Origin: Lactobacillus sp. ESL0680
Lineage (GTDB): Bacteria > Bacillota > Bacilli > Lactobacillales > Lactobacillaceae
Length of the DNA stretch: 64,000 nt
Direction of reading: 5' to 3'
Assembly (NCBI RefSeq): GCF_029392855.1
Contig: NZ_CP113945.1
Span: 434,001 to 498,000 of the forward strand
Part shown: piece by piece, positions 1 to 8,105 of the stretch
How positions within the stretch are numbered: position 1 is the first letter of the stretch
Layout of the letters: every line of letters begins with the position of its first letter
Made by a program: the position numbers and the translations under genes
Notes under the pieces: generated by a model
What the model was told of the DNA's origin: nothing
The model's database searches: none
Seen by the model: the letters and a program-made list of their open reading frames with translations, nothing else

Positions 1-874
1 TGATGCTTAATTGTGAGAAGACATAAGCAAGCAGACCGTACATTAACCATTGGAAGACATTAGCTTTGTTTAAGGCGCTGTCTTCCAAGAAGCCTAATTG
101 GTGGGCAATAACACCGAAGATTAAACAAACAACGTTAGCATTCAAGTCAAAGTTGAAGGTTGTCTTTAAGAAGGAAGAGAACCAGTTAGCTAGTAAAGCA
201 ACAAGTGCAACCTTAACCAAGATAAAGGCAGCAGTATGATATTCTTCTGGCAGTTTGAAGCCGCCCTTTTTGCCTTTTTCTTCCTTAATCTCTTCAACAG
301 AAACTGGTGCTTGAATATTGCCCTTATGGTATTCACCAGCAACACGGCGACCTTCACGTTTAAGCATCCAAGCTGTTAGTGGGTAACCAACAACTGAGTG
401 CATAACAAACATGGCAATCGGCAGTGCGACTAAAGTTGTGATGCCAGCAGCTTTTAATCCGTTAGTCATCAGCAGTGCGGAAACAAGTCCACCGGTTAAT
501 GGTGGGACAGCAGCAATAACTGTATGCCAGTCAAAGATTTTAGTACCAATGGTCAAGGTTAACAAGAGTGTTCCTGCAACTCCCAACAAGGAGATACATA
601 CTGCCTTCCATTGTTGGATTAATTCCTTCAAGTTCATTAGAGTACCAAGGTGAACCAGCAGCAATGAAATACAAATGTTAGCGAAGTCAGGGCCAAACGA
701 TGCCTTAGCAACGGTGTCTTTAGGCAGAAAAGTCCAGAAGCCAATGGCAAACAGGACGGCTGTAATAAAGACAGATGGCACATAAGCGTTAGTCAAAGAG
801 GAGACCCACTCACCGATCATAATAAACAGCATAACAACTGCGAAAGAAATTGATGCATACATTGCTGGACTCAT
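1..874 (-). CDS. Putative multi-TM permease, 3' end outside window
   Basis: This reading frame stays open from an ATG at 874 to the window edge (291 codons, no stop), so the C-terminus is missing. An AGGAG box lies about 10 bases before the ATG. The product is strongly hydrophobic, with roughly eight membrane segments in the visible part and a charged lysine/glutamate-rich cytoplasmic loop near residues 195-220. The stretch AAVPPLTGGLVSALLMT, a small-residue helix, and the two halves around a central loop recall GltS-like or related ion/solute symporters, but I do not recognise the family with certainty. The gene is divergent from the amidohydrolase array and shares its control region, which suggests it transports a substrate or product of those enzymes. 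That link is inference. Confidence 0.75.
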   Translation of the reverse strand, partial: MSPAMYASISFAVVMLFIMIGEWVSSLTNAYVPSVFITAVLFAIGFWTFLPKDTVAKASFGPDFANICISLLLVHLGTLMNLKELIQQWKAVCISLLGVAGTLLLTLTIGTKIFDWHTVIAAVPPLTGGLVSALLMTNGLKAAGITTLVALPIAMFVMHSVVGYPLTAWMLKREGRRVAGEYHKGNIQAPVSVEEIKEEKGKKGGFKLPEEYHTAAFILVKVALVALLANWFSSFLKTTFNFDLNANVVCLIFGVIAHQLGFLEDSALNKANVFQWLMYGLLAYVFSQLSI

Positions 875-918
875 AAATTTTTCACTCCTAAAAAATAAAT
901 TAAATTTGTATGAGATAG

Positions 919-947
919 ATTATAAAAGAGATTTTCAATTTTCGCAA
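919..947 (-). promoter_or_regulatory. Promoter of the leftward permease
   Basis: On the minus strand a -35 TTGCGA (942-947) and a perfect -10 TATAAT (919-924) are separated by exactly 17 bases. The -35 hexamer lies inside one arm of the inverted repeat at 939-962, so a protein bound there would compete with RNA polymerase. Confidence 0.65.
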
Positions 948-962
948 CAACTTTTGCGAAAA
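939..962. promoter_or_regulatory. Perfect 9-bp inverted repeat, candidate operator
   Basis: TTTTCGCAA and TTGCGAAAA form a perfect 9-bp dyad with a 6-base centre. The repeat covers the -35 of the leftward permease and ends five bases before the -35 of the rightward amidohydrolase promoter. No T-run follows, so a terminator is unlikely. A dimeric regulator could repress one gene and activate the other; no regulator gene is visible next to it. Confidence 0.55.
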
Positions 963-967
963 TAATG

Positions 968-996
968 TTGTCAAACATCGAAAATAATCATAGAAT
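968..996 (+). promoter_or_regulatory. Promoter of the amidohydrolase array
   Basis: TTGTCA (968-973) and TAGAAT (991-996) are spaced by 17 bases. They lie about 40 bases upstream of the GAGGAG ribosome binding site of the first amidohydrolase. Confidence 0.65.
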
Positions 997-1046
997 ATAC
1001 TCATTAAATTAAAAATAAATAAAAAGATTTAAACGAGGAGTAGAAG

Positions 1047-2246
1047 ATGACAACTTTATACACAAACTGCAACTTGTTCGATGCAGAAACTGAAGAAATG
1101 CAAAATAATGCCTGGTTATTAGTAGACAATGAAGGGTTAGTCGGAGCTAGCGGCACAGGTTCTGCTCCTGAAGCCGATCAAACAGTGGACTTGCAGGGAC
1201 AATATGTCATTCCTGGGTTAATTAATGCCCATACTCACATTATGATGGATCCAATGGACAACCGGACAGCTTACTTAACGGAAACTGAAGCGACTGTCAA
1301 TGCAATTAAAAACTTGAAGACCTTGTTGCGTAACGGTGTTGTGGCTATTCGTGATTGTGGTGCAGTTAGTGACACGGACGTTAAATTAATGAAGTTAATG
1401 CACCAAGGCCGAGTTGAAGGACCAGAAATTGTCCCTTCCGGTAGACCAATGAGTATTTTGGGTGGTCATGGGGACTTCCCAGAAGGCGATGATGGTAAGG
1501 AAGTTTGGGGTCATTTGACTACTTGTGCCGCTGATATGCGCCAAAGTGTGCGGGAAGAATTCAAGCATGGTGCTAAGAACATTAAGGTCATGGCTACTGG
1601 TGGTGTTATGTCGCCAACTGATCGTGTCGATGACACTGAATTAACAGCTGAGGAATTGAACGCGGCAGTTGAGGAAGCTCACTCCAAGCACATGACGGTA
1701 GCTTCACATGCCCAAGGCAACCGCGGCATCCAATTGTCACTTGAAGCTGGTGTTGACTCGATTGAACACGGGATCTACGTTGATGAACAACAGATGGATT
1801 TGATGATTAAGCAGGGTACCTGCCTAGTACCAACCTTGAATGCCTGCCAATGTATCTTTGATGCGCCAAAGGGTTCAATTCCTGATTACATGATTAAAAA
1901 GGATATTGAAGTTAAGGATATTTTCTTTAAGAATATTGGCAAAGCCATCAAGAAGGGCGTCAGAATTGTTGTCGGTACTGATGCTGGGACGCCATTTAAC
2001 CGTTTTGACAATGGGACAACTACAGAAATGGAATTGCTGGTTGAGGCTGGTGAAACGCCATTGCAAGCCTTGCTTGGTGCAACTAAGTACGCTGCAGAAT
2101 TAATCCAACTTAGTGAGGATTATGGTACTTTGACTGCCGGCAAGAAGGCTAGCTTCCTTGTTTTGAAGGATAATCCGCTGGTTGACATTAAGGCAGTTGC
2201 TCAAGAAGATAAGCAAGTTTACCAGAATGGTAAATTAATAAAATAG
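1047..2246 (+). CDS. Amidohydrolase family protein (COG1228 type), paralog 1
   Basis: This 399-residue enzyme belongs to the metal-dependent amidohydrolase superfamily, in the imidazolonepropionase/Xaa-Lys/Arg/Pro dipeptidase-like branch (COG1228). In order it shows a small N-terminal beta domain, the HxH metal motif in NAHTHIMMDP (about residue 62), the lysine of IKVMATGGVM that is normally carboxylated, single histidines in ASHAQG and SIEHG, and the catalytic aspartate in VGTDAGTPF. All metal ligands are therefore present. Known relatives cleave dipeptides or N-acyl amino acids; the substrate here cannot be read from sequence. GAGGAG lies six bases before the ATG. It is the most divergent of the four paralogs; the next starts 32 bases downstream, probably on the same transcript. 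Confidence 0.85.
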   Translation: MTTLYTNCNLFDAETEEMQNNAWLLVDNEGLVGASGTGSAPEADQTVDLQGQYVIPGLINAHTHIMMDPMDNRTAYLTETEATVNAIKNLKTLLRNGVVAIRDCGAVSDTDVKLMKLMHQGRVEGPEIVPSGRPMSILGGHGDFPEGDDGKEVWGHLTTCAADMRQSVREEFKHGAKNIKVMATGGVMSPTDRVDDTELTAEELNAAVEEAHSKHMTVASHAQGNRGIQLSLEAGVDSIEHGIYVDEQQMDLMIKQGTCLVPTLNACQCIFDAPKGSIPDYMIKKDIEVKDIFFKNIGKAIKKGVRIVVGTDAGTPFNRFDNGTTTEMELLVEAGETPLQALLGATKYAAELIQLSEDYGTLTAGKKASFLVLKDNPLVDIKAVAQEDKQVYQNGKLIK

Positions 2247-2277
2247 TTACAGAAGCAATTTTTGGGAGGTCTTTTAA

Positions 2278-3462
2278 ATGACTAAAACCGCATATACTAA
2301 CATGAACCTTTATGATGGTGAACAAGAAAAAGTTACCACCGATAGTTATTTGGTTGTCGATGATGAAACTGGCAAGATTACAGAAATAGGGACAGGAGCT
2401 CCTCCTGCTGCCGACAAGACAGTTGACCTAGCTGGCAAATACGTCATGCCAGGATTGATTAACTGCCATGACCATATGGTGATGGATCCAGATGATCCAA
2501 CCGGTGGTACGGCAACCGATGTTGTCCGGACGACTGTTAATTCTGTCAAAAACCTGCACACGATGCTTAAATCCGGTGTTACTTACGTTCGTGAATGTGG
2601 TTCAACTTATGATGTCGATATTACAATCGCTCACATGATTGATGAAGGTAAAATTACCAAGGTACCAGAAGTTATGCCTTCTGGTCGTCCATATTCAATG
2701 ACTGGCGGTCACGGTGACATGCCAAACTTTGGTCATTTGGTTGATTCACCAGATGAAATGCGTAAGGCAGTTCGTCAAGGCTTGAAGAAGGGTGCTAAGT
2801 CAATTAAAGTCATGGCCACTGGTGGTGTTATGACCAAGAACGACTTTATGACTGACCCACAATTGAGTGTCGCTGAAATTCACGCTGCAGTTGAAGAAGC
2901 TCACCACAAGGGCTTGATTGTTGCGGCCCATGCCGAAGGTAATCCTGGAATTATGAATGCAATTAAGGCTGGCGTTGATTCAATCGAACACGGCTTTTAC
3001 GTTAATGATGAAGAAATTGACCTGATGCTCAAGCAAGGTACCTACTTGACACCAACAGTTATTGCAGACTGGGCCTTTCCAACTTACGCTGAAGGCAAGG
3101 TTCCTGATTGGGAAATCAAGAAGGCCAGCGATGCACTTAGCGATTTGCGTAAGAATATTACTCATGCTAAAGATCGCGGTGTTAAGATTACTTTGGGTAC
3201 TGATGCCGGAACGCCATTTAATGACTTTTCAATGACGCCAGTTGAATTGCAACTGTTGGCAGAGCAAGGCTTCACTAACTATGAAGCCTTGAGAACTAGT
3301 GTCCATTCTGCACAATTGATGAAGATTGATGATGAATATGGCACTTTGGCAGAGGGCAAGTACGCTGACTTCTTGGTACTTGATGGCAATCCACTGGAGG
3401 ATATTAAGGCCGTTGCCCAAGAAGACAAGGTCGTTTACAAGAAGGGCCAACGTGCATATTAA
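2278..3462 (+). CDS. Amidohydrolase family protein, paralog 2
   Basis: A 394-residue COG1228-type metal hydrolase, probably cotranscribed with paralog 1 (31-base gap holding a GGGAGG ribosome binding site). The ligand set is complete: NCHDHMVMDP, IKVMATGGVMT, AAHAEGNPG, SIEHGFYV and GTDAGTPF. It is much closer to paralogs 3 and 4 than to paralog 1: all three share the start pattern TNxNLxDG/NxNLFDG and nearly the same C-terminus (VVQ/VAQEDK..YKKGQ/HRAY), pointing to recent tandem duplication. The HDH form of the HxH motif is shared only with paralog 4. No clear intrinsic terminator follows. A cytoplasmic peptidase or N-acyl amino acid hydrolase role is inferred from the family. Confidence 0.85.
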   Translation: MTKTAYTNMNLYDGEQEKVTTDSYLVVDDETGKITEIGTGAPPAADKTVDLAGKYVMPGLINCHDHMVMDPDDPTGGTATDVVRTTVNSVKNLHTMLKSGVTYVRECGSTYDVDITIAHMIDEGKITKVPEVMPSGRPYSMTGGHGDMPNFGHLVDSPDEMRKAVRQGLKKGAKSIKVMATGGVMTKNDFMTDPQLSVAEIHAAVEEAHHKGLIVAAHAEGNPGIMNAIKAGVDSIEHGFYVNDEEIDLMLKQGTYLTPTVIADWAFPTYAEGKVPDWEIKKASDALSDLRKNITHAKDRGVKITLGTDAGTPFNDFSMTPVELQLLAEQGFTNYEALRTSVHSAQLMKIDDEYGTLAEGKYADFLVLDGNPLEDIKAVAQEDKVVYKKGQRAY

Positions 3463-3576
3463 GATTAATTGAAATGATAATTCTAGATGAACATTGATTT
3501 TTTATGTTAGTATTAAATATACATATACTAAACTTGGCTGCTAGTAATTAATTCATTTCTTAATTGTAATTTCAGG

Positions 3577-3605
3577 TTGACATGATTAAATCATGATGAT
3601 AAATT
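3577..3605 (+). promoter_or_regulatory. Promoter of the T-box leader
   Basis: A consensus TTGACA (3577-3582) and TAAATT (3600-3605) are separated by 17 bases. Transcription would begin near 3612, just upstream of the T-box Stem I. Confidence 0.65.
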
Positions 3606-3611
3606 AATTAT

Positions 3612-3879
3612 AAATAAAGATAAAGCATCTTGAAAAGCAGAGTAACTATTTGCCAGTCTTTAAAGCGAGACGATGTTATGATGAAAGTCGTTAGGCTTGC
3701 GGTAGTGAACATGGGCTTTGAATTGGTGACTGCTGGTGATATTTAGCCAGCAGCGGTGCTGCAGCCGTTATCAATGCAAGCTATTGTTAGATAGCTAGTA
3801 AGGTTTGCCGTGTGAATGGCGAACAAATTAAAGGTGGTAACACGAGCACTCGTCCTTGAATTAGGACGGGTGCTTTTTT
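3612..3879 (+). promoter_or_regulatory. T-box leader, predicted methionine (AUG) specifier
   Basis: A full T-box riboswitch can be read. Stem I has lower helix AAAGC (3634-3638) with GCTTT (3715-3719), a loop-E motif AGTA (3641-3644) opposite GAAC (3707-3710), an upper helix ACTA (3645-3648) with TAGT (3703-3706), and the codon ATG at 3711-3713 in the specifier position. The conserved T-box AAAGGTGGTAACACG spans about 3830-3844. Its variable base after TGG is T, which pairs with discriminator A, as in elongator tRNA-Met. A terminator hairpin at 3846-3879 ends the leader. When tRNA-Met is uncharged the antiterminator should form and the amidohydrolase downstream be expressed. Confidence 0.88.
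3846..3879 (+). terminator. T-box-controlled terminator
   Basis: GCACTCGTCC (3846-3855) pairs with GGACGGGTGC (3864-3873) and six T follow. The 5' arm begins inside the T-box sequence, so terminator and antiterminator are mutually exclusive. Confidence 0.88.
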
Positions 3880-3904
3880 AATTGCCCAAATAGGAGGTAT
3901 TTTG

Positions 3905-5089
3905 ATGAGTAAGACGATTTTTACCAATATTAATTTATTTAATGGCAAGGATAATGAAATTAAAGAAGATAGTTACTTGTTGGTCGATGACAAAACAGGC
4001 AAACTTGTCCAAGTTGGTTCTGGTGAGCTGCCACAAGCTGATAAGATTGTTGATCTGGGCGGTAAGTATGTGATGCCGGGATTAATGAATTGTCATACAC
4101 ATATTTTTATGGATCCGACAACTCCCGATGGCGGCTCGAGTGCTGGTGTCGTTCCCTCAACTGTCCGTGCCGTCCAGCATTTACATGACCTGTTAAAGTC
4201 CGGTGTTACTTATATTCGTGAATGCGGCAGCACTTATAATATTGATATTGAATTAGATAAATTGATTAAGGCAGGCAAGTTGAGCAAGGTACCTGAAATT
4301 ATGCCTGCAGGCCATCCTTTTTCAATGACTGGTGGCCATGGTGATATGCCAAACTTTGGTCGTTTGGTTGATTCGCCTGATGAAATGCGCAAGGCCGTTC
4401 GTCAGGGAATTAAAGAAGGGGCAAAAGCAATTAAGATCATGGCAACTGGTGGTGTCATGACCGAAAGTGATGCACTAGATCAGCCGCAATTAAGTGAAGC
4501 TGAAATGCACGTGGCAGTTGAGGAAGCTCACCACAAGGGCTTGATTGTTGCGGCACATGCTGAGGGTAATCCGGGAATTTTGAACGCGATTAAGGCCGGC
4601 GTCGATTCAATTGAACATGGTTTTTATGTTAATGATGAAGAAATTGAATTGATGCTTGAAAAGGGAACATACTTAACGCCAACAATTGTTGGTGCGTGGG
4701 CCTTTATTGAATATGCTCCAGGTAAGATTCCTGACTGGGAAATGGCTAAAATTTCTGCCGCTTGGAAAGACTTGCGGGGTAATATTACTAAAGCCAAAAA
4801 TGCTGGTGTTAAGATTACTTTGGGTACTGATGCCGGCACGCCGTTCAATGATTTCACAATGACGCCGCAAGAATTGCCGCTGTTAGTTGAGCAAGGGTTC
4901 ACTAATTTTGAGGCTCTGCAAACAAGTCTCAATGATGCCAAGTTGATGAAGATTGATAATGAATACGGCACGTTAGAAGCTGACAAGTATGCGGACTTCT
5001 TGGTTTTAGATAAAAACCCGTTGGCTGATATTACTGCAGTTGTTCAAGAAGATAAGGCTGTCTACAAGAAGGGTCAACGCGCATATTAA
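3905..5089 (+). CDS. Amidohydrolase family protein, paralog 3, T-box controlled
   Basis: A 394-residue COG1228-type metal hydrolase. The ATG at 3905 is chosen over a TTG three bases earlier because AGGAGG lies seven bases before it and it aligns with the paralogs. The metal and catalytic motifs are intact: NCHTHIFMDP, IKIMATGGVMT, AAHAEGNPG, SIEHGFYV and GTDAGTPF. The gene follows a T-box leader whose specifier reads AUG, and a strong terminator follows it, so it is probably a single-gene transcript induced by methionine starvation. The plausible inference is that it frees methionine from a dipeptide or N-acyl (for example N-formyl or N-acetyl) derivative; the exact substrate is unknown. Confidence 0.88.
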   Translation: MSKTIFTNINLFNGKDNEIKEDSYLLVDDKTGKLVQVGSGELPQADKIVDLGGKYVMPGLMNCHTHIFMDPTTPDGGSSAGVVPSTVRAVQHLHDLLKSGVTYIRECGSTYNIDIELDKLIKAGKLSKVPEIMPAGHPFSMTGGHGDMPNFGRLVDSPDEMRKAVRQGIKEGAKAIKIMATGGVMTESDALDQPQLSEAEMHVAVEEAHHKGLIVAAHAEGNPGILNAIKAGVDSIEHGFYVNDEEIELMLEKGTYLTPTIVGAWAFIEYAPGKIPDWEMAKISAAWKDLRGNITKAKNAGVKITLGTDAGTPFNDFTMTPQELPLLVEQGFTNFEALQTSLNDAKLMKIDNEYGTLEADKYADFLVLDKNPLADITAVVQEDKAVYKKGQRAY

Positions 5090-5095
5090 ATTTTT

Positions 5096-5130
5096 AAAAA
5101 CGTCTTTTTTCGGAAGAAAAGGCGTTTTTT
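5096..5130 (+). terminator. Terminator after amidohydrolase paralog 3
   Basis: AAAACGTCTTTT and GAAAAGGCGTTTT form a hairpin ending in TTTTTT, seven bases after the stop codon. Confidence 0.75.
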
Positions 5131-5139
5131 ATGTTGGAG

Positions 5140-5168
5140 TTGTTCTCGCATCTAAAAGGGCATAAAAT
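5140..5168 (+). promoter_or_regulatory. Promoter of amidohydrolase paralog 4
   Basis: TTGTTC (5140-5145) and TAAAAT (5163-5168) with a 17-base spacer. The predicted start point near 5175 lies downstream of the first in-frame ATG (5171), which supports the start at 5201. Confidence 0.55.
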
Positions 5169-5200
5169 ATATGTATTTAATAAAGAAAAAGGAGAACAGC

Positions 5201-6382
5201 ATGAAGGTTCTATATCAAAATTTAAATTTATTCGATGGTGAGCAAGATAGTATCCAAGCAAATTCTTGGCTGGAAGTTGATGAGCAAACTGGTAAAATTG
5301 TGGCTCTAGGCAGCGGCGACGCACCGCAAGCTGATAAAGTAGTCGACTTGCAGGGTAAGTATGTGATGCCGGGGCTGATTAATTGTCACGACCATATGGT
5401 GATGGATCCAACTGACCCACGCGGGGTAACTGACTTTAACGTTGTGGAGACGACAGTTGATTCTGTTAAGCATTTACATGAAATGCTCAAGTCCGGCGTT
5501 ACATATGTGCGTGAATGTGGTTCAACTTTTGACATTGATTTAACAATTGCACAAATGATTAATGAAGGCAAAATTACGGATGTGCCTGAAGTAATGCCAT
5601 CAGGACGCCCATATTCAATGACTGGTGGTCACGGGGATATTCCTAATTTTGGCTATGTTGTTGATTCACCAGATGAAATGCGCAAGGCAGTTCGTCAAGG
5701 CTTAAAGCGCGGCGCCAAGGTAATCAAGGTGATGACCACTGGTGGGATTATGACCGAGCGTGACTTCATGGATGATCCCCAACTTAGTGTTGCTGAAATT
5801 AAGGCAGCAGTTGATGAAGCGCACCATAAAGGGATCACGGTTGCGGCTCATGCGGAAGGAATTGCCGGTATTATGAACGCAATTGAAGCTGGTGTTGATT
5901 CAATTGAACACGGCTTTTACGTTAATGATGAAGCCATTGATTTGATGCTAGAAAAAGGAACCTACCTAACACCAACAATTATTGCGGCATGGGCATTTCC
6001 TGAGTATGCAGCTGGGATTGCACCAGACTGGGAAATGAACAAGGCTAAGAAGGCTTTGGCTGATTTACGCCAAAATATCGCTCATGCTAAGGACCGCGGT
6101 GTCAAAATCACATTGGGAACAGACGCCGGAACCACCTTTAACGATTTTTCGAAGACTCCTGTCGAATTGCAATTATTGGTTGACGATGGTTTTAGTACTT
6201 TTGAAGCCTTACAAACCAGTGTTAATTCCGCTAAGTTGATGCAAATTGATGATGAATACGGCACGTTAGCAGCTGGCAAATACGCTGACTTCTTGGTTTT
6301 GGATAACGATCCGTTAGCTGATATTAAAGCAGTTGCCCAAGAAGATAAGGCTGTTTATAAGAAGGGCCATCGGGCATATTAA
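5201..6382 (+). CDS. Amidohydrolase family protein, paralog 4
   Basis: A 393-residue COG1228-type hydrolase. The ATG at 5201 is used rather than the in-frame ATG at 5171 because AAGGAG precedes it, it lines up with the paralogs, and the upstream ATG overlaps the probable transcription start. Motifs are NCHDHMVMDP, VMTTGGIMTERD (the other copies have MATGG), AAHAEGIAG, SIEHGFYV and GTDAGTTF (others TPF). These substitutions flank the active site, so specificity may have shifted. It has its own promoter and lacks a T-box, and so should be controlled differently from paralog 3. A hairpin terminator follows before the MFS gene. Confidence 0.85.
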   Translation: MKVLYQNLNLFDGEQDSIQANSWLEVDEQTGKIVALGSGDAPQADKVVDLQGKYVMPGLINCHDHMVMDPTDPRGVTDFNVVETTVDSVKHLHEMLKSGVTYVRECGSTFDIDLTIAQMINEGKITDVPEVMPSGRPYSMTGGHGDIPNFGYVVDSPDEMRKAVRQGLKRGAKVIKVMTTGGIMTERDFMDDPQLSVAEIKAAVDEAHHKGITVAAHAEGIAGIMNAIEAGVDSIEHGFYVNDEAIDLMLEKGTYLTPTIIAAWAFPEYAAGIAPDWEMNKAKKALADLRQNIAHAKDRGVKITLGTDAGTTFNDFSKTPVELQLLVDDGFSTFEALQTSVNSAKLMQIDDEYGTLAAGKYADFLVLDNDPLADIKAVAQEDKAVYKKGHRAY

Positions 6383-6456
6383 GTTTAATTAAAAAACTGT
6401 ATTTATACCCCTTGCTTTTTTAGCAGATAGTTTCATAATTGGAACAAGAAAAATAA

Positions 6457-6487
6457 ATTCCTATCACTGTGCAGTGGTAGGAATTTT
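6457..6487 (+). terminator. Hairpin terminator or leader attenuator before the MFS gene
   Basis: ATTCCTATCACTG and CAGTGGTAGGAAT form a 13-bp stem with a 2-base loop, followed by TTTTTGTG. It ends only 27 bases before the MFS start. A possible promoter (TTGCTT near 6412, CATAAT 16 bases later) lies upstream of it, so it may attenuate the MFS transcript. Confidence 0.65.
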
Positions 6488-6514
6488 TGTGTGATTTAAT
6501 TTTGAGGAGTAAGA

Positions 6515-7993
6515 ATGACTAAGAAGCAGATTAAGTATGTCACGCTGGCACTAATGCTGGGGAACATTATGTCGGGATTGGATGGGACGATAATTAATAC
6601 CGCGATTCCGGCGATTGTCGCGGCATTGCATGGTATTCAGTTTATGGGGTGGATTGTTGCCATTTTTTTATTAGGGATGTCAATTTCAATTCCCTTGTGG
6701 ACAAAAATCGGTGAAAAGATTACTAACAAATTAGCTTTTGAATTGTCATTAGTTTTGTTCATTATCGGTTCGATTTTTGAAGGATTAGCACCAAATATTT
6801 TCTTCTTTTTGGCTGCGCGGTTAGTGATGGGCATCGGTGCCGGTGGAATGGGGTCGCTGCCGTATATCATTGTTGGTTATATTTATCCTAATATTAAAAC
6901 GCGGACGCGAATTTTGGGTTATTTGACCGCGAGCTTCAACGTTGCAGCGATTACGGGACCGCTAGTTGGCGGCACCATTATTGATACGATGTCGTGGCAC
7001 TGGGTCTTCTACCTTAATGTACCGATTGGTATTATTGCGGTTATCTTGAGCATGCTTTACTTCCGGCCAATAACCCCTAAATCGACACGTAAGTTTGATT
7101 TTTCTGGTGCATTGTTACTGGCATTAGGTTTATTAACATTTTTAATGGGCATCCAGCTGCTGGGCTTGACCAGCAATTTAGTTGTCGCGTTACTAATTAC
7201 GGTTAGTCTGATTTTAATTGGTGGCTTTTTATGGCGAGAGAAGCGGGCGACTAACCCAATTATTCCGCTGTCAATTTTCAAAAATAAGGCGTTAAATGGT
7301 GACTTTTTGCTCTTTGCATTCACTTGGGGAGCTTATTTAGCAGTTAATACTTACTTGCCAATGTGGGCACAAGCACTCTTAGGGACGACAGCACTTATTG
7401 GTGGGGTAACGCTAGTACCTAACTCAATTGTTGATATTACTGCCTCACAGAGTGTTTCCTTTATTAGTGATCGGGTGCGTACTTTTATGCTAGTGCTAAT
7501 CGGCATTTTAGGGATGACCGTTTCAGTAGGTGGGGTATTTTTAGCTGATTTACAGACGCCCTTGCAATGGTTAACTTTTGTCTGTGCCTTTTCAGGAATT
7601 GGTGTTGGTTTTATCTTTGTGGCACTGCAAGTCAAAGTGCAAGTCGATGCCGGCATGGCAAACATGGCAACCGCCACATCAACTTCATATTTAATTAGGA
7701 TTTTGGCACAAACAGTAATGTCAGCTGTGTATGGTGTCATTATGAACATGGCGCTAGCACGTGGAGTAAAGCAACATTCGGGTATTACCATGCACATGAT
7801 GAATGAGTTAAGTGATGCACAAACGGCAAAACATTTACCAGCAAAATTATTGCCGACAATGCGGATGATTTTTCATACGGGCATTAAGGAAATTATGTTG
7901 GTATCACTGCTATTACTGGTAATTGCGTTTGGACTTAATTTTTACTTTAATTGGCATACTGATGTACGAGAATCAGTCGAAGTTAGTGAATAG
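6515..7993 (+). CDS. MFS transporter, DHA2 (14-TMS) family
   Basis: A 492-residue polytopic membrane protein with the hallmarks of drug:H+ antiporter family 2 (EmrB/QacA type): motif D1 as GLDGTIINTAIPAI in TM1, a motif-A-like PLWTKIGEKI loop, an RLVMGIGAGG stretch in TM4 and the antiporter motif C as GPLVGGTI in TM5. About 14 membrane helices fit the length. It exports small hydrophobic or amphipathic compounds in known relatives; the substrate is unknown. GAGGAG lies nine bases before the ATG. Following the amidohydrolases it could export a product, but the hairpin between them argues for separate control. Confidence 0.85.
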   Translation: MTKKQIKYVTLALMLGNIMSGLDGTIINTAIPAIVAALHGIQFMGWIVAIFLLGMSISIPLWTKIGEKITNKLAFELSLVLFIIGSIFEGLAPNIFFFLAARLVMGIGAGGMGSLPYIIVGYIYPNIKTRTRILGYLTASFNVAAITGPLVGGTIIDTMSWHWVFYLNVPIGIIAVILSMLYFRPITPKSTRKFDFSGALLLALGLLTFLMGIQLLGLTSNLVVALLITVSLILIGGFLWREKRATNPIIPLSIFKNKALNGDFLLFAFTWGAYLAVNTYLPMWAQALLGTTALIGGVTLVPNSIVDITASQSVSFISDRVRTFMLVLIGILGMTVSVGGVFLADLQTPLQWLTFVCAFSGIGVGFIFVALQVKVQVDAGMANMATATSTSYLIRILAQTVMSAVYGVIMNMALARGVKQHSGITMHMMNELSDAQTAKHLPAKLLPTMRMIFHTGIKEIMLVSLLLLVIAFGLNFYFNWHTDVRESVEVSE

Positions 7994-8042
7994 TGAGTAA
8001 ATCTAATTTAATTTTAAATAAATTCTAAAATAATCTTTAATT

Positions 8043-8081
8043 CTTTGCTAATATTAGTTAAAATATAAGCAAAGATTTTTT
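8043..8081 (+). terminator. Probable terminator after the MFS gene
   Basis: CTTTGCT (8043-8049) pairs with AGCAAAG (8068-8074), followed by ATTTTTTGG. It lies just before the AAAGGAGG of the next gene. Confidence 0.5.
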
Positions 8082-8105
8082 GGTTTAAAGGAGGATTTAT
8101 CCTAA

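Noticed and set aside
3720..3729. Second possible T-box specifier (GAATTGG, giving TGG Trp or TTG Leu)
   Set aside because: It lies below the AAAGC/GCTTT helix, not opposite the AGTA loop-E motif. Trp would also need discriminator G, which conflicts with TGGT in the T-box. ATG at 3711-3713 fits all elements.
4624..4986. 120-codon antisense ORF in amidohydrolase paralog 3
   Set aside because: It mirrors the codon pattern of the conserved sense gene, has no ribosome binding site and similar shadows occur in the other paralogs.
7351..7797. 148-codon antisense ORF in the MFS gene
   Set aside because: Antisense to a conserved membrane protein; composition reflects the complement of hydrophobic codons and there is no translation signal.
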